A stretch of 64,000 nt of DNA from Ecdyonurus torrentis (Eukaryota > Arthropoda > Insecta > Ephemeroptera > Heptageniidae), in NCBI GenBank assembly GCA_949318235.1, contig OX439129.1:7695849-7759848 (forward strand), read 5' to 3'. Positions 17,931 to 35,324 of this stretch are shown in pieces. The position numbers and the translations under genes were made by a program. Below the pieces are notes generated by a model, which saw only the letters and a list, made by a program, of their open reading frames with translations, was not told the DNA's origin and ran no database searches. Numbering within the stretch: position 1 is the stretch's first letter; each line of letters opens with the position of its first letter.

Positions 17931-18180
17931 ACCTGATTGTTTGATGATGATAATATCAAGGAAACTTATGACGGTGATTATTAAAAGACGGACACACACA
18001 CACACACAGATCGCTAGGCCTTGACAAGAAGTTAGTTATACCTTACCTATATTGTATACGATATAAGATTGTCAAGATGTTGCACGGCTCACGACCGGGC
18101 TCCAACTGAGAGTTGTTATAACCTAACCGCTATTACGTTCTCCAAACATGTTCCCCACTTCACTATAATATAATATTATA
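17931..18180 (-). promoter_or_regulatory. Putative transcription start and 5' UTR exon of gene B
   Basis: On the minus strand AACTCTCAGTTGGAG contains TCAGT, the arthropod initiator motif (18109-18105). About 175 nt downstream CAATCAG/GTAAGC is a good donor (exon end 17933). The same pair occurs upstream of gene C (TCAGT at 32215-32211, donor after 32062), with flanks GTTGCACGGCTCACG and TTACGTTCT also conserved. No convincing TATA box at -30. Confidence 0.4.
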
Positions 18181-18299
18181 AAGGCGACTCATATACATAC
18201 GTATAAGACTGTTTCAAACCTATATACGTGAGCATATACTTAAGTGGGGGTATATGTATATTATAGAATTCTCAGAGAAATTACGTGTGGAATATAGAG

Positions 18300-20420
18300 A
18301 CAAAGATCAAGGTTAAATGTGTGAATTTGTTAATTTTATAATACATTTCACTTAATTAAAATAATAATAATTAATATACAAAATTAATCATTTGTCTCAA
18401 ATCAACATGAGAACAGGTCTCACATTTATAATTTTTAACCTGCAGTTATAATTTTTTATTATTAGTATCTACATCTAAACACTAGCGTGTATGCTTCTAC
18501 AAAGATTATATAAGTATAATATTTAGTTCACTTTTGCAGCTTTTTATATTAATTTATTTTTAATGAATAATATATAAATATATTATTAAAATATATATTA
18601 ATTTATTTATAATGATTTTAAAAAACTACACCCTATAGAAAAGAATAAAACTTAATACATAATAACAAACAAATACACATAATCTCATGTTAAAAAAATA
18701 ATCATATATAAGTGCAATTCAATAGAACTTACACTGGCGATGGAAAAAAAAGGGCTTAAAACACGATTAGGTATGCATGCCTATAAAGTATCCCTCATTT
18801 ACTTTTTTATGGAATTGGGGCAAAAAATGCAAAAATTGCAACATCAAAAAAAAAAAAAAAAAAAAAAAAACACTGTAAGCATAATGTTAAATTAAGGATC
18901 CCGAGCCTTTTTCTACCGCTCTTCTGATACGTGTTTCATCACCGTCGGTAAGAAGCATTAATTCGATGAGACATGCTGGAAAAAATGCACGTAGAATTTG
19001 CTTTAATATTATGATAAATTAAGAGAAACAAAAGGAAACAAAAAAGTCATAATATAAAATATTATAATATAAGTTTTAAATTCATGTCTGTGACTGCTAT
19101 GAGAAAATTGTGACAAAAAAATATTTAAACTTGAACTTGGCTTTCCTTATAATAACTTATGATACTAAATTAGTACCATATCAATACGGATGGAATTTAC
19201 CGCAATAATATCCTGGAGTGAAGATTGCAGCTTAATTTTGTGTCATGTCCCTCTAAAACAACGTGCACCACAACACATGAATAAAGTAGACACTGATGCA
19301 CTAATTATATGAATACTTTCAAGGTTTTCGAAGTAAAATAGTTGCATTTACAATGAAAAAAAAAAAAAAATCTACGTCTTTTTTATGTAATTTTTTGTAT
19401 ACATAAATATAATATAATAAAGCAGATGCACTGAAAGCAGGAAATTCACTCGTTACTGCAAACTGATTATTATCCATATATAATTGTATATAATAAAATA
19501 TTATTTTAATATTATGATCTTCTTTTTTTTTTTTTTTCCATGAATTTCTTTAACTGATCATTGAGTCATGCCCATCAGGATTCTTTCTACGTGAATCACA
19601 CGCAACGATATTATAATTTTGTAAACAAAACAACTTTGAATAAATTGCAACATACGTATTCAGTAGCATAATTTTCATGTGAACAATTATTAGATGTAAC
19701 TATGAGATGAATATTCAAAGCCGGAAACATAAGAAAATATTACACCATAGTAAATGCGCACTAAAATGATAATTAAAATGAAAAATTATAATTCAGTTTT
19801 GACTGAGAATAAAAAAAGCTTTTTTTTTTAATAACTGCGCTACATAATGTAATTATATGCATATGCACTATACAGCATTTAATAATTCGTCGTTTTACAA
19901 TTCTTTAAGTGCTATAAATGTGTGATTTTTGTCTACATACGACAATTATATTTATAGTATTTTCAACAAGTTTCTTAATTAATTTGTATTTAATTTCTTT
20001 CTACGTGATAATACTATTAATTATACGCGTGCTTTGATTGCTGTGATACCCGGAAAACTGTGTCAGTATTATTTATTGATATATTCATTTGCGTCACATT
20101 AGTGAATGCGTAGTGCGTCAATTCAATAAATCATGCGTTTAACGATCATTCATATCAGGAAGAGGACAAAAAAATCTTCAAATAAAGAAATGTTGTACCA
20201 ATAAAAATATGAATTTTAAATAATTTTTGTTCTAAATTTTAAATAATAAAAACTATCTTATGGTTAAATATTTAAAAATATAATTATATTAACTGTTCTC
20301 TTAATTTACTCTTAATGAGTATCCGATTATACTTAGCTAATAGTTGTTAAGTCTATAATGAACTCATATTTAAAATAAGTGACAACTGCCTGTGGGATAT
20401 TTGAAACCCAAAATTCTCAT
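18300..20420. other. AT-rich spacer, no gene recognised
   Basis: Between the putative gene B start and 20.4 kb I see no exon-like segment, no repeat family of the window, and only short A/T runs. Short (CA)n runs lie just before it (17757-17775, 17991-18008). Confidence 0.5.
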
Positions 20421-20421
20421 G

Positions 20422-20658
20422 TTACCCTTGTTGCACATGGTTCCATTTTGGCCTGGACTGCAGTTGCATTATGGTTCGGAACGGTTCCGGAAACATATTG
20501 GAACCAGTTTGGAACCATAACACAATTCGTAAAAATGATCCTTTTTTCATATCTGACAAATTTAAGCATGGTTCCCTTTAGGTACAAATTTGAGACGCTT
20601 TTAACCGTTCTGCAACGTTCGATAATAGTTGCCTGATGGTACTGTGCAACAGGGGTAT
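20422..20658. mobile_element. Inverted-repeat element with CCTTGTTGCAC ends and GGTTCC motifs
   Basis: TTACCCTTGTTGCACATGG at the left pairs with GTACTGTGCAACAGGGGTA at the right. The interior repeats GGTTCC/GGAACC (for example GGTTCCGGAAAC and GGAACCAGTTTGGAACC). It is less AT-rich than its surroundings and open in reading frames on both strands, but nothing resembles a known protein. Confidence 0.5.
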
Positions 20659-21518
20659 GTCTATTTATTACAAACATTTAATATTAAATTTCTTTAGTAC
20701 ATCTGCACATCTGCTTGATTTTACCAAATCTGAAAAACTGGCACATTTAAATAAAATGCAATTTAGAATTTTAAAATAAATAAATAAAAAAAGAGAGCGA
20801 AAAATTTGTGAATATTTTAAAAATTAACCTTTATAGTATATATAATATTCTTGGTTAATAAAGGAAAAGTAATATGAGTTTATAAAAATATTGAATTTTT
20901 GCTTTAGTTTTCAAATTGATTTTATAATAAATGTATGATGGTTTTGTTTTTTATGTTATTACTTAATAACGTACGAAATGATATTATTTATTATATAGTT
21001 ATAAGTCCATCATATTTACTAACAAACTGACTGGTGACCTCATTTTTAAAACTTTACGCTCTGATGATGCAATTTTAAATTGCATTCAATCAGTGAAGCA
21101 TCATTTGTCACACGTTTTATTCACGGCCAGTTCAACTTAAAAATTTGCAATACAAAATAAAATATTTACCAGAATAGAACATAAGTATAATGTATAATGT
21201 TAAAGCTATTTCTAAATTACTATAATATGTGACGCATAATACTGATCTAATTTTATAATAAATAATATTAACAAAATGATACTCTTTTTGGTATATTATT
21301 TTATGAGAAGTTATGGACTTGCTATAACTATTTGTTCCATGGATAAATTGAGATAACTTTTGATTTTTGATTATTTAATTTTTTTTTTTTTTAATTCTTT
21401 ACGCAATAAACAATGTTAACAATATTTAATAGCTACACTTGAGATTAACCGTAAATAAATAGTGATCTGAAATTCTGAATACAAAATTAAACTTGCTTAA
21501 AATAATAATGAACATTCG

Positions 21519-21733
21519 AACAAAAATAAATAAATAAATACTTAATAATTCTGCTAGCTCATTTTCAACCAAATTTATTCAATACAGCATAATTTATGCT
21601 GTATTTGCACTATGTTATATAGCATAAATATAATGTTGCATAGCATAGTTATTTATGTTGTTCTAATTTAGCATAAATTTTGCTATAATGACATAAATGC
21701 AGCATAAATTAAGTGATTTATTCTTTCTATGTA
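21519..21733. mobile_element. TIR element, family F2
   Basis: CTGCTAGCTCATTTTCAACC and TTCAATACAGCATAATTTATG, then TAGCATAAATTTTGCTATAA, ending AAATTAAGTGATTTATTCTTTC. A recognisable F2 copy in the spacer between B and C. Confidence 0.65.
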
Positions 21734-22477
21734 GAAAGATTTTAGTTTAAAATCTCCCTTCTCCCTTGAGGTTATAGATGTCAATAAAAAAGTATAAATT
21801 TTAATTATTTATTTTTATGTGTTTCGTAGAAAACTTATATACCAAAGTTTGGTTGTTTAAAATGTAGAAATGAAAATCACCGATTTTATTGAAAAAAAAT
21901 TAGAGCCAGTAATTTTATTTATTTTATATTTCAACATTTTTTGTTAATAATTAGAAATGTAATTAAAAATAACTGATAAAGTTTACAATAATTGAGAATC
22001 AATGCACAGTCTTAAATATTGAATCCTAAATATTAAATAATCCAGGACCAATATATTTCCTTTTCTTCCTAATAGCTCAAATAAAGTCATGATTAAAAAA
22101 AAAAAATAGCTCAGGTATATTATTTACTACACATATCTTATTTAAATAAAATACATTTACGTCTTTCAAACACATGAAAGGAATAACTTCTTCTTCTTCT
22201 TCTTCTTCTTCATTTTTTATATTGTCTAAAGATTGCAAAATTTCAAAATTAAAAGAATCTTGCTGAAACCGTTTAATGTTATATGCGTTAGGTTGAAATA
22301 GATAAAAAAATGACACAGTGTGATTGCTATATATATATAATACTTATATATTATACTAATAGAATTCATTACAATTAATTATATTATTGCAGACATTGCT
22401 AATTTAAACCAGTTATCAGTTTACTTAAAACAATATAATTATATAGTCTTAATTTTTTTTCTGTATGTCTTACTAAG

Positions 22478-22503
22478 CCCCCCTCCCCCCCCCCCCCCCC
22501 CCC
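22478..22503. repeat. Poly(C) tract
   Basis: A run of C broken once by T, close to the 3' end of gene C. Unusual in this AT-rich window. Confidence 0.85.
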
Positions 22504-22625
22504 GTATTCGAGAGGACCGCTGACAGTTATATTAATTTTAATAAATGACAATAACAATAAATTTTAAACAAACAGCTAAACCAATATATTAGTATACATA
22601 ATACATAGCTCTCAGTTATTTGTCT

Positions 22626-29291
<6,666 letters not shown>

Positions 29292-29490
29292 TGATGCTCA
29301 CGTCACCTGCACAACAAGAACAACCTCATAACAAAATAAATTGCGTCAAGAAATACTCAAATCAATATTATTACTTATATTTATTTTACTATGAAAGCAA
29401 TTTTTATTTTTTAAAGTCATGTAATGCCTGATGCAAAAGCTAAAAGCGATTTTATTTTTAAATTATTCAATTGACTAATGAAGAAGTAAC

Positions 29491-29882
29491 TGACCGCTTA
29501 TGTTTACCAGGGACCGGATCGCTGCCAAGTTTTGCGGTTCTTATGAACCGTGGTTCCTGAACAAGAGGTTCTTAAGAATCGATTTTTGAGAACCGGTTCT
29601 TAAAAGCATACTAATAAGAACCGGTTCCTAAGAACCGGTTCTCGGGAGCGGTTCTTAAAAGCGGTTCTTAGAACTGGTTCTAAAAAGCGGTTCTTAAAAA
29701 CCAGTTCCTAAAAACGGTTCTTAAGAACCGGTTCTTGGCGGTACCAAGAACCGACGGTAAAGTGGGAGAAAAGTTGGTGCCAGCAGTAAGCTATGCCTGA
29801 GCTATACCGCCTACTTTTACCGTCACGTGGTTTCCTCTTCCGGCATTTCCTTTTCCGCATTTTGAGTAAACATAAGCGGTCA
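29491..29882. mobile_element. TIR element, family F6 (copy 2), with an iterated palindrome inserted
   Basis: TGACCGCTTATGTTTACC at the left pairs with GAGTAAACATAAGCGGTCA at the right, as at 23508-23711. The interior at 29530-29752 is different: it repeats AGAACCGGTTCTTA-type palindromes about ten times. Just upstream of the gene C signal exon. Confidence 0.65.
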
Positions 29883-29889
29883 TTGTTTA

Positions 29890-30030
29890 GTAACCAACTT
29901 TAAGAAATTTCATTCACATTCGCTTCCGTTTCAACGTTCTACGCATGCGCAGTACGTAGAAACAGAAGTGGATGTAAGAGTAATCACTTAATAAAGTTAG
30001 CGTCAAATCAGTTGCTTCCTTTCAATAAAA
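29890..30030. mobile_element. Palindromic element, family F8 (copy 2, diverged)
   Basis: CATTCGCTTCCGTTTCAACG, CTACGCATGCGCAGTACG and GTAGAAACAGAAGTGGATGT match the centre of 6045-6209. The ends are eroded. It directly abuts the F6 element. Confidence 0.55.
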
Positions 30031-30214
30031 ATTTATGTATCTTGTGTAATATTATATCTCATTTATTTTTGAGTAACCTTGACCATTTTAGTTCATGCTT
30101 TGGAGCTTTTAGTTGTACTTTAAAAAGTTTTTATGCAGTAATTATTAAAGCATGAATTATCTATCACAGCATGACGAGTTTACTTTTCAATAAAACAATT
30201 TTTTTTTGTAGAAT

Positions 30215-30385
30215 AGTTAAAAGGAAGAATTTAAGTTTACCTGCGAGAGTTTGTGACTAATTTAATAATTTCCCCTGCGGTCGGAGAACGGGAACTTTGA
30301 GACAAACATATAGAATTTTTGCAAGTAGTGTACTTTGGAGTACTGAAAGCGTATTGACAATAATTGTGAGCACAATAACACAAAA
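30215..30385 (-). promoter_or_regulatory. Conserved upstream block of gene C, possible 5' UTR exon
   Basis: Counterpart of 16515-16690 upstream of gene B, with the shared donor CTCGCAG/GTAAAC on the minus strand. The acceptor before the gene C start codon (29307-29308) is shared as well. Non-coding conservation between the duplicates suggests function or recent duplication. Confidence 0.4.
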
Positions 30386-30697
30386 TTTTAAGCATATTAT
30401 AATATGTTGATCAACAATATTATTTTAGTATTAATATGTTTGTAAGTGTTTTTTGTTGTCATAATTTTCTACTTCTCTCGCCTGCCAGATATTATATAAA
30501 AGGCTCATTGATAACAAATTTTCTATAAAATGGAAAACCCCAATAATCAACAAACATAAAAGAAGCATTCAGTATGAAAAACCAATAATTAGGTGTAAGT
30601 GTGCATCTTTCTCATCATTCATATCATATTATATTCGCATATAATGCATATTCGCATAATAGCATTCGGGAGGTACATGATCGATGTGATTGCACCG

Positions 30698-30772
30698 ACC
30701 AGCCTGTCTAGACGTTTCCTAGGCTGTTATGGCAAATGCCGGGCTGTGTTCTTAGGCCGTGGCCGGCCCGTG
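30698..30772. repeat. Dispersed GGCCGTGGCCGGCCCGT repeat (copy 1)
   Basis: CTAGACGTTTCCTAGGCTGT and GCCGTGGCCGGCCCGT recur at 31808-31902 in the same orientation. Both lie next to a long (AT)n tract, so block and microsatellite probably belong to one element. GC-rich against the background. Confidence 0.5.
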
Positions 30773-30869
30773 TGTGCTTTTTCATTAATTGGAAAGTCCT
30801 TACCTGTCGATAGGACAATGTCTTGACTGGGACTGGGATTGGTGTAGCACAATAACACAATATGGCAAG

Positions 30870-30971
<102 letters not shown>

Positions 30972-31618
30972 TTTCATATATATATCATATTATACAAAAT
31001 ATAACAATAAATAGGTAAAAAGGCAAGGGATACTCATTAGCTTAAAACTACTATAAATTATTTTACCTATTTCTTTACATGCAAAAATTACATGATTGTT
31101 ATTTTTAATTTTCTTAATGTTGGGGAAATCCGGAGTATATAAATATACTTAACAAATTTCAAGAGCGTAAATTAACGTGTAAGGTCACTCATTTACAAGA
31201 CTGTTGTCAAAGTTGCAATTTTACATGGTCATCTATACACCATATTATATGTAACTTGTAAAAGGTTTTCAATTCATTATCACTTTGTATGAGATTAAAA
31301 AATCAATATTTTCCAGTGTATTAGAAAGCTGATCAACACAGTATAACGCAGTGTAAGAGACTTTTTTTTTTAATGATTAGCATTTATACACTATATTATT
31401 ACCACTTATAAACACAAGTAACTTGAAATTTATCTTCACAGAAATTTAGCAAATTTTGCAGTTTAAACACTATCCATTCGGTCCATTCCATTTGTTAGCT
31501 ATATGTAACTTCAAAAATGTGTTAAAGTGTGTTTAAAAAATAAAACAGCGAAAATAAATCAGTTTAACGTAAAGCTTACAAATTATCAAGAATTTTATTT
31601 TGATATAATGGTAAAATA

Positions 31619-31721
<103 letters not shown>

Positions 31722-31807
31722 GTAATTAATTTTTTAACATTTGTCCAAAGAAAAATCATAACCAATGAAAATTTCTTTGAAATAGCCTTAAAAATGGGTT
31801 ATATTTT

Positions 31808-31902
31808 GACTAGCCTTCCTAGACGTTTCCACGGTTTTTCTAGGCTGTCATGACGAATGCCGAGCTGTATGCTTATTTTAAGGCCGTGGCCGGCCCGTAT
31901 AA
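31808..31902. repeat. Dispersed GGCCGTGGCCGGCCCGT repeat (copy 2)
   Basis: CTAGACGTTTCC, TAGGCTGTCATGACGAATGC and GGCCGTGGCCGGCCCGT match copy 1 at 30698-30772. Confidence 0.5.
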
Positions 31903-32059
31903 AAATTTACTTAAAATTTTGTAATTTTTTCAACATCACTATAGTATGTACTGTATGCATTTAGTCACAAACAAATACTATCAATTATCAGAATAAATCA
32001 TAATAATAATTAACAGGATATTTGAGCTTGAGAAAGATCAATTTTACGACTTATTACGT

Positions 32060-32290
32060 ACCTGATTGATTGTTACCAAGAATACTATGACAAGTCGAAC
32101 ACACGCTTTGACGAGAAGTGTATATCTTCGCTAAGATTTTATCCTAAATTAAGAGACAAAAAATTTTGCACGGCTCACGTCTCACGTCTATAGACACAGA
32201 CCAGACATTAACTGAGAGTTATGTAAGCTAACCATTCTTACGTTCTTGAAAAATGTTTCCCTCCTCAGCTAAATAAGCCTTCAACTCAGG
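32060..32290 (-). promoter_or_regulatory. Putative transcription start and 5' UTR exon of gene C
   Basis: TCAGT initiator at 32215-32211 within AACTCTCAGTTAATG on the minus strand and donor CAATCAG/GTACG after 32062 give a predicted 152-nt non-coding exon. Both match gene B in sequence and spacing (18107 and 17933 there). No TATA box recognised. Confidence 0.4.
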
Positions 32291-32540
32291 ACTCTTACAA
32301 ACCTGTGGAGTGCTAATTGAAAAGTAGGCGTATGAATAAATAATTTTCATACAGAGATTTTACATGTAGAATATTTGAAGACAAAGATCAAGGTAAAAAT
32401 GTGTGAATTCAGATAATATATGTGCTAATTTTATAATTTAAATTGCATATATTTAAAATAAATACTCTATTGATCAGAAAGTTACAAAATAGAACCAGAG
32501 ATAGGCCTCGCAATACAAATATACAACATCATTCAAAAAA

Positions 32541-32797
32541 ATGGTACATTACTTCAGTTACAAATCCTAACTTATTTGAAATAAACACTTTTGAGTTATT
32601 ATGAGCAGCCAAGATAATCCATTTTAGCAAGCACAAATAGCTATAGCACAATAACTATTTTAAGATGTTTTAAGTTTTAAATTCTTTCGGCTATTTTAAG
32701 TTAAAATAGCTATTGTTAATAATTTGCTGAAATACATTATTTTAGCTGTTCATAATAACTCAAAATTGTTCATTTCAAATAAGCTACGATAGCTAAT
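32541..32797. mobile_element. Palindromic element, family F3 (copy 2)
   Basis: TGGTACATTACTTCAGTTAC at the left and a diverged right end (CAAATAAGCTACGATAGC); inner arms TTGAGTTATTATGAGCAGCC and GCTGTTCATAATAACTCAAA pair. Confidence 0.6.
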
Positions 32798-32895
32798 ACG
32801 TATCTGAATAGAATGTTACACAGAGTTCTATACCAGTTATATAACCATAATTTAAAATATATATAAAAGTGCTATATTTCTAGATTCAATATTAT

Positions 32896-33240
32896 TTAAG
32901 GAATAGACCAGAGTAAAAAAAAAAAGCATTTATATCACAAAACACTTGATGGGATTTACACAAATAACATTAGTTTCTCTCTAAATCCAACAGTAGCCCC
33001 GTAGCAGTGTTCAGAACATTCAATTTATGCAACCCGCACAACATTTTCATACTAATTTTTGCATGTTTCTGACGTCATAAACATGAATTTTTACTCAAAT
33101 TGCATACTTTATAGTTTGTTCACGCTCTCTCGTGGGGCTACATTAACATTCTCGTAAAAATTGTCATCAGTTTTGAAGATCCCATTTCGTGTTTATTCAT
33201 TAAAAAGCACATGTTGTTTTATGTGGTCTATAGCTTTAAG
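32896..33240. mobile_element. Inverted-repeat element with AATAGACCA ends
   Basis: TTTAAGGAATAGACCAGAG at the left pairs imperfectly with ATGTGGTCTATAGCTTTAAG at the right; inner AAACACTTGATGGGATTT pairs with GATCCCATTTCGTGTTT. About 345 bp. No coding capacity recognised. Confidence 0.45.
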
Positions 33241-33249
33241 AGTACTTAT

Positions 33250-34770
33250 ATAACTTATATAAAATCTATATGAATTGAAACACTGTAACATCTTATGCGT
33301 ATGTCAATTTTATTTCAAAATTTGTATGTATAAATCATAAAAATTACAATCTTTTAGAAGATATTATTAAAATACGTTATGGTATTACCTATCATCTATT
33401 GTAGTATTTATAACATTCAATTTGAAATACTTCTGAAGTTTTAGTCCGTTTAACCGCTTTCAAAAATTTCACACAAAATAAAAACAAAACGTTAGTGGCT
33501 AAGTACATTTATGATTATAGCCATTTAAAAACAAATCATAAATATAAATCATCCTTTTCCCATGAGGTTATTTAAAGTAGTTAAATATCTCCTATATATG
33601 CACGGGAGATTGTTTACAATACTATTTTGAGGGTTTAAAAAATGGTTCGTTTGATGTGAATATGAAATACGTGAAAATTTTAAAAATATTCTAAAAACAT
33701 ACCAAACATTAACGAATAACATTTAAAATATTCTAAAATGTATATATTTTAAAATAAGATAATAATCGTATAATTTTATATTACACTATTTTTTAAGTAT
33801 TTTATACATTATATAAACTTTTGGGACAAAAATGTAGTTTTCTGTGTATTGTCATATCACATTATATGTTTATCAATTTAAAGTCGTTGATTTTGTTTTT
33901 ATTATTATTATTTTATTTTTCAATCAGCTTCTGCGTAGTAAAGTTTATTCACACCGTCTCACCAAAGTTATTGTGTCTTGAATTTAATGTCTTATAGTAA
34001 AGAAAAAAATACGTAGAAAATAAAATGCAAGAGACTGACTGAAATAAAAAATATACTTTGTGGAAACCGCAAGAGATTCGTGGTAATATCCTGTTCGAGG
34101 TGCCAGCGCAAATTTATTGCATTCACAATTTGATTTTGTGTTTCCATAAATATAATGATAGAATAAAAACAATTTATATAGAAAATAAAAAATCATAATG
34201 TTGGAATTAGAAATATTAACCTGATCAGTAATTTCATGTATTTGAAAAATTTATAATTTGAAATTTCTATTGATATTAATATAATAGTATTAGTAGAAAT
34301 AGTATTGATTTAAGCTATAGTGAAAATCAATGATATATATTAAAAAAATTGTATATATTTTCTTCTTCTAGTAGATAACTTATTACGATTTATGTTTTGA
34401 TAATAAATTTTTGTTTCACAAGAAATCGTGCAATATTTTTCATATATATTATTTAATTTCCAAATAAATAAATATTTTTTTACAAATTTGCTATAGTGAA
34501 CGTGCTGAACGTCAGAAGATAAACATAATTATGCAAATAGTGACGCGATACGCAACAAATTAAAAACACCTTGAGAGAGATTAATGTATGGTTAAACATA
34601 AATAGTTAACAATTTTTTAATACTAAAACTCTCAAGTATGAAAAAGGACATTACAGATACAGAAATGTATACATTATTATACAAGAATGGTCAGTATGTA
34701 TGTATAAGATTGCGCGTTAAATACAAAAGTAAGTTCATAAGGTTAAAGAAAAATATAAAATGCTAAGCAT
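33250..34770. other. AT-rich spacer between genes C and D, no gene recognised
   Basis: Very AT-rich, with neither exon-like segments nor clear repeats. It includes the expected 3' flank of gene D. Confidence 0.45.
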
Positions 34771-34781
34771 AAATGAATAAA

Positions 34782-35197
34782 TTATTTTTTATTAGTTATG
34801 TTGACTTGTGACGTCATGTTATCCAGTATCCAGTTGACGTAATACCCAACTCTGGTGTACACGGCGGGTTGAATGGGATTTACACAAGGCATTGGACCAA
34901 AAGATACAACACCTACCAGAATAGCTCGTGTCTCAGTGGTCCATGGTACAGCATCCAGCATCTATATGGTTATATACGATTTAGCATATCGATGTTGTAG
35001 CGAGATATATGTCTATCTTGTTTTTTATCACGTGAAGAAAAATGTGTATTCCTTTTTTTTTATCACGTGATAAAGCAAAATGTGTATCTTGTTTTTTTGT
35101 CATGATCAGCAAAATGTGTAACTTGAAGCGATATCTATACATTACGTTTGGAAATGAGTTACACTTTTTGCTTGCCATGTAAAAAAAAAAAAAAAGC

Positions 35198-35263
<66 letters not shown>

Positions 35264-35272
35264 CACACACAC

Positions 35273-35324
<52 letters not shown>

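Noticed and set aside
20379..20677. Overlapping open frames on both strands
   Set aside because: The block has inverted ends and GGTTCC repeats, which fits an element better than a gene. No splice or family signal.
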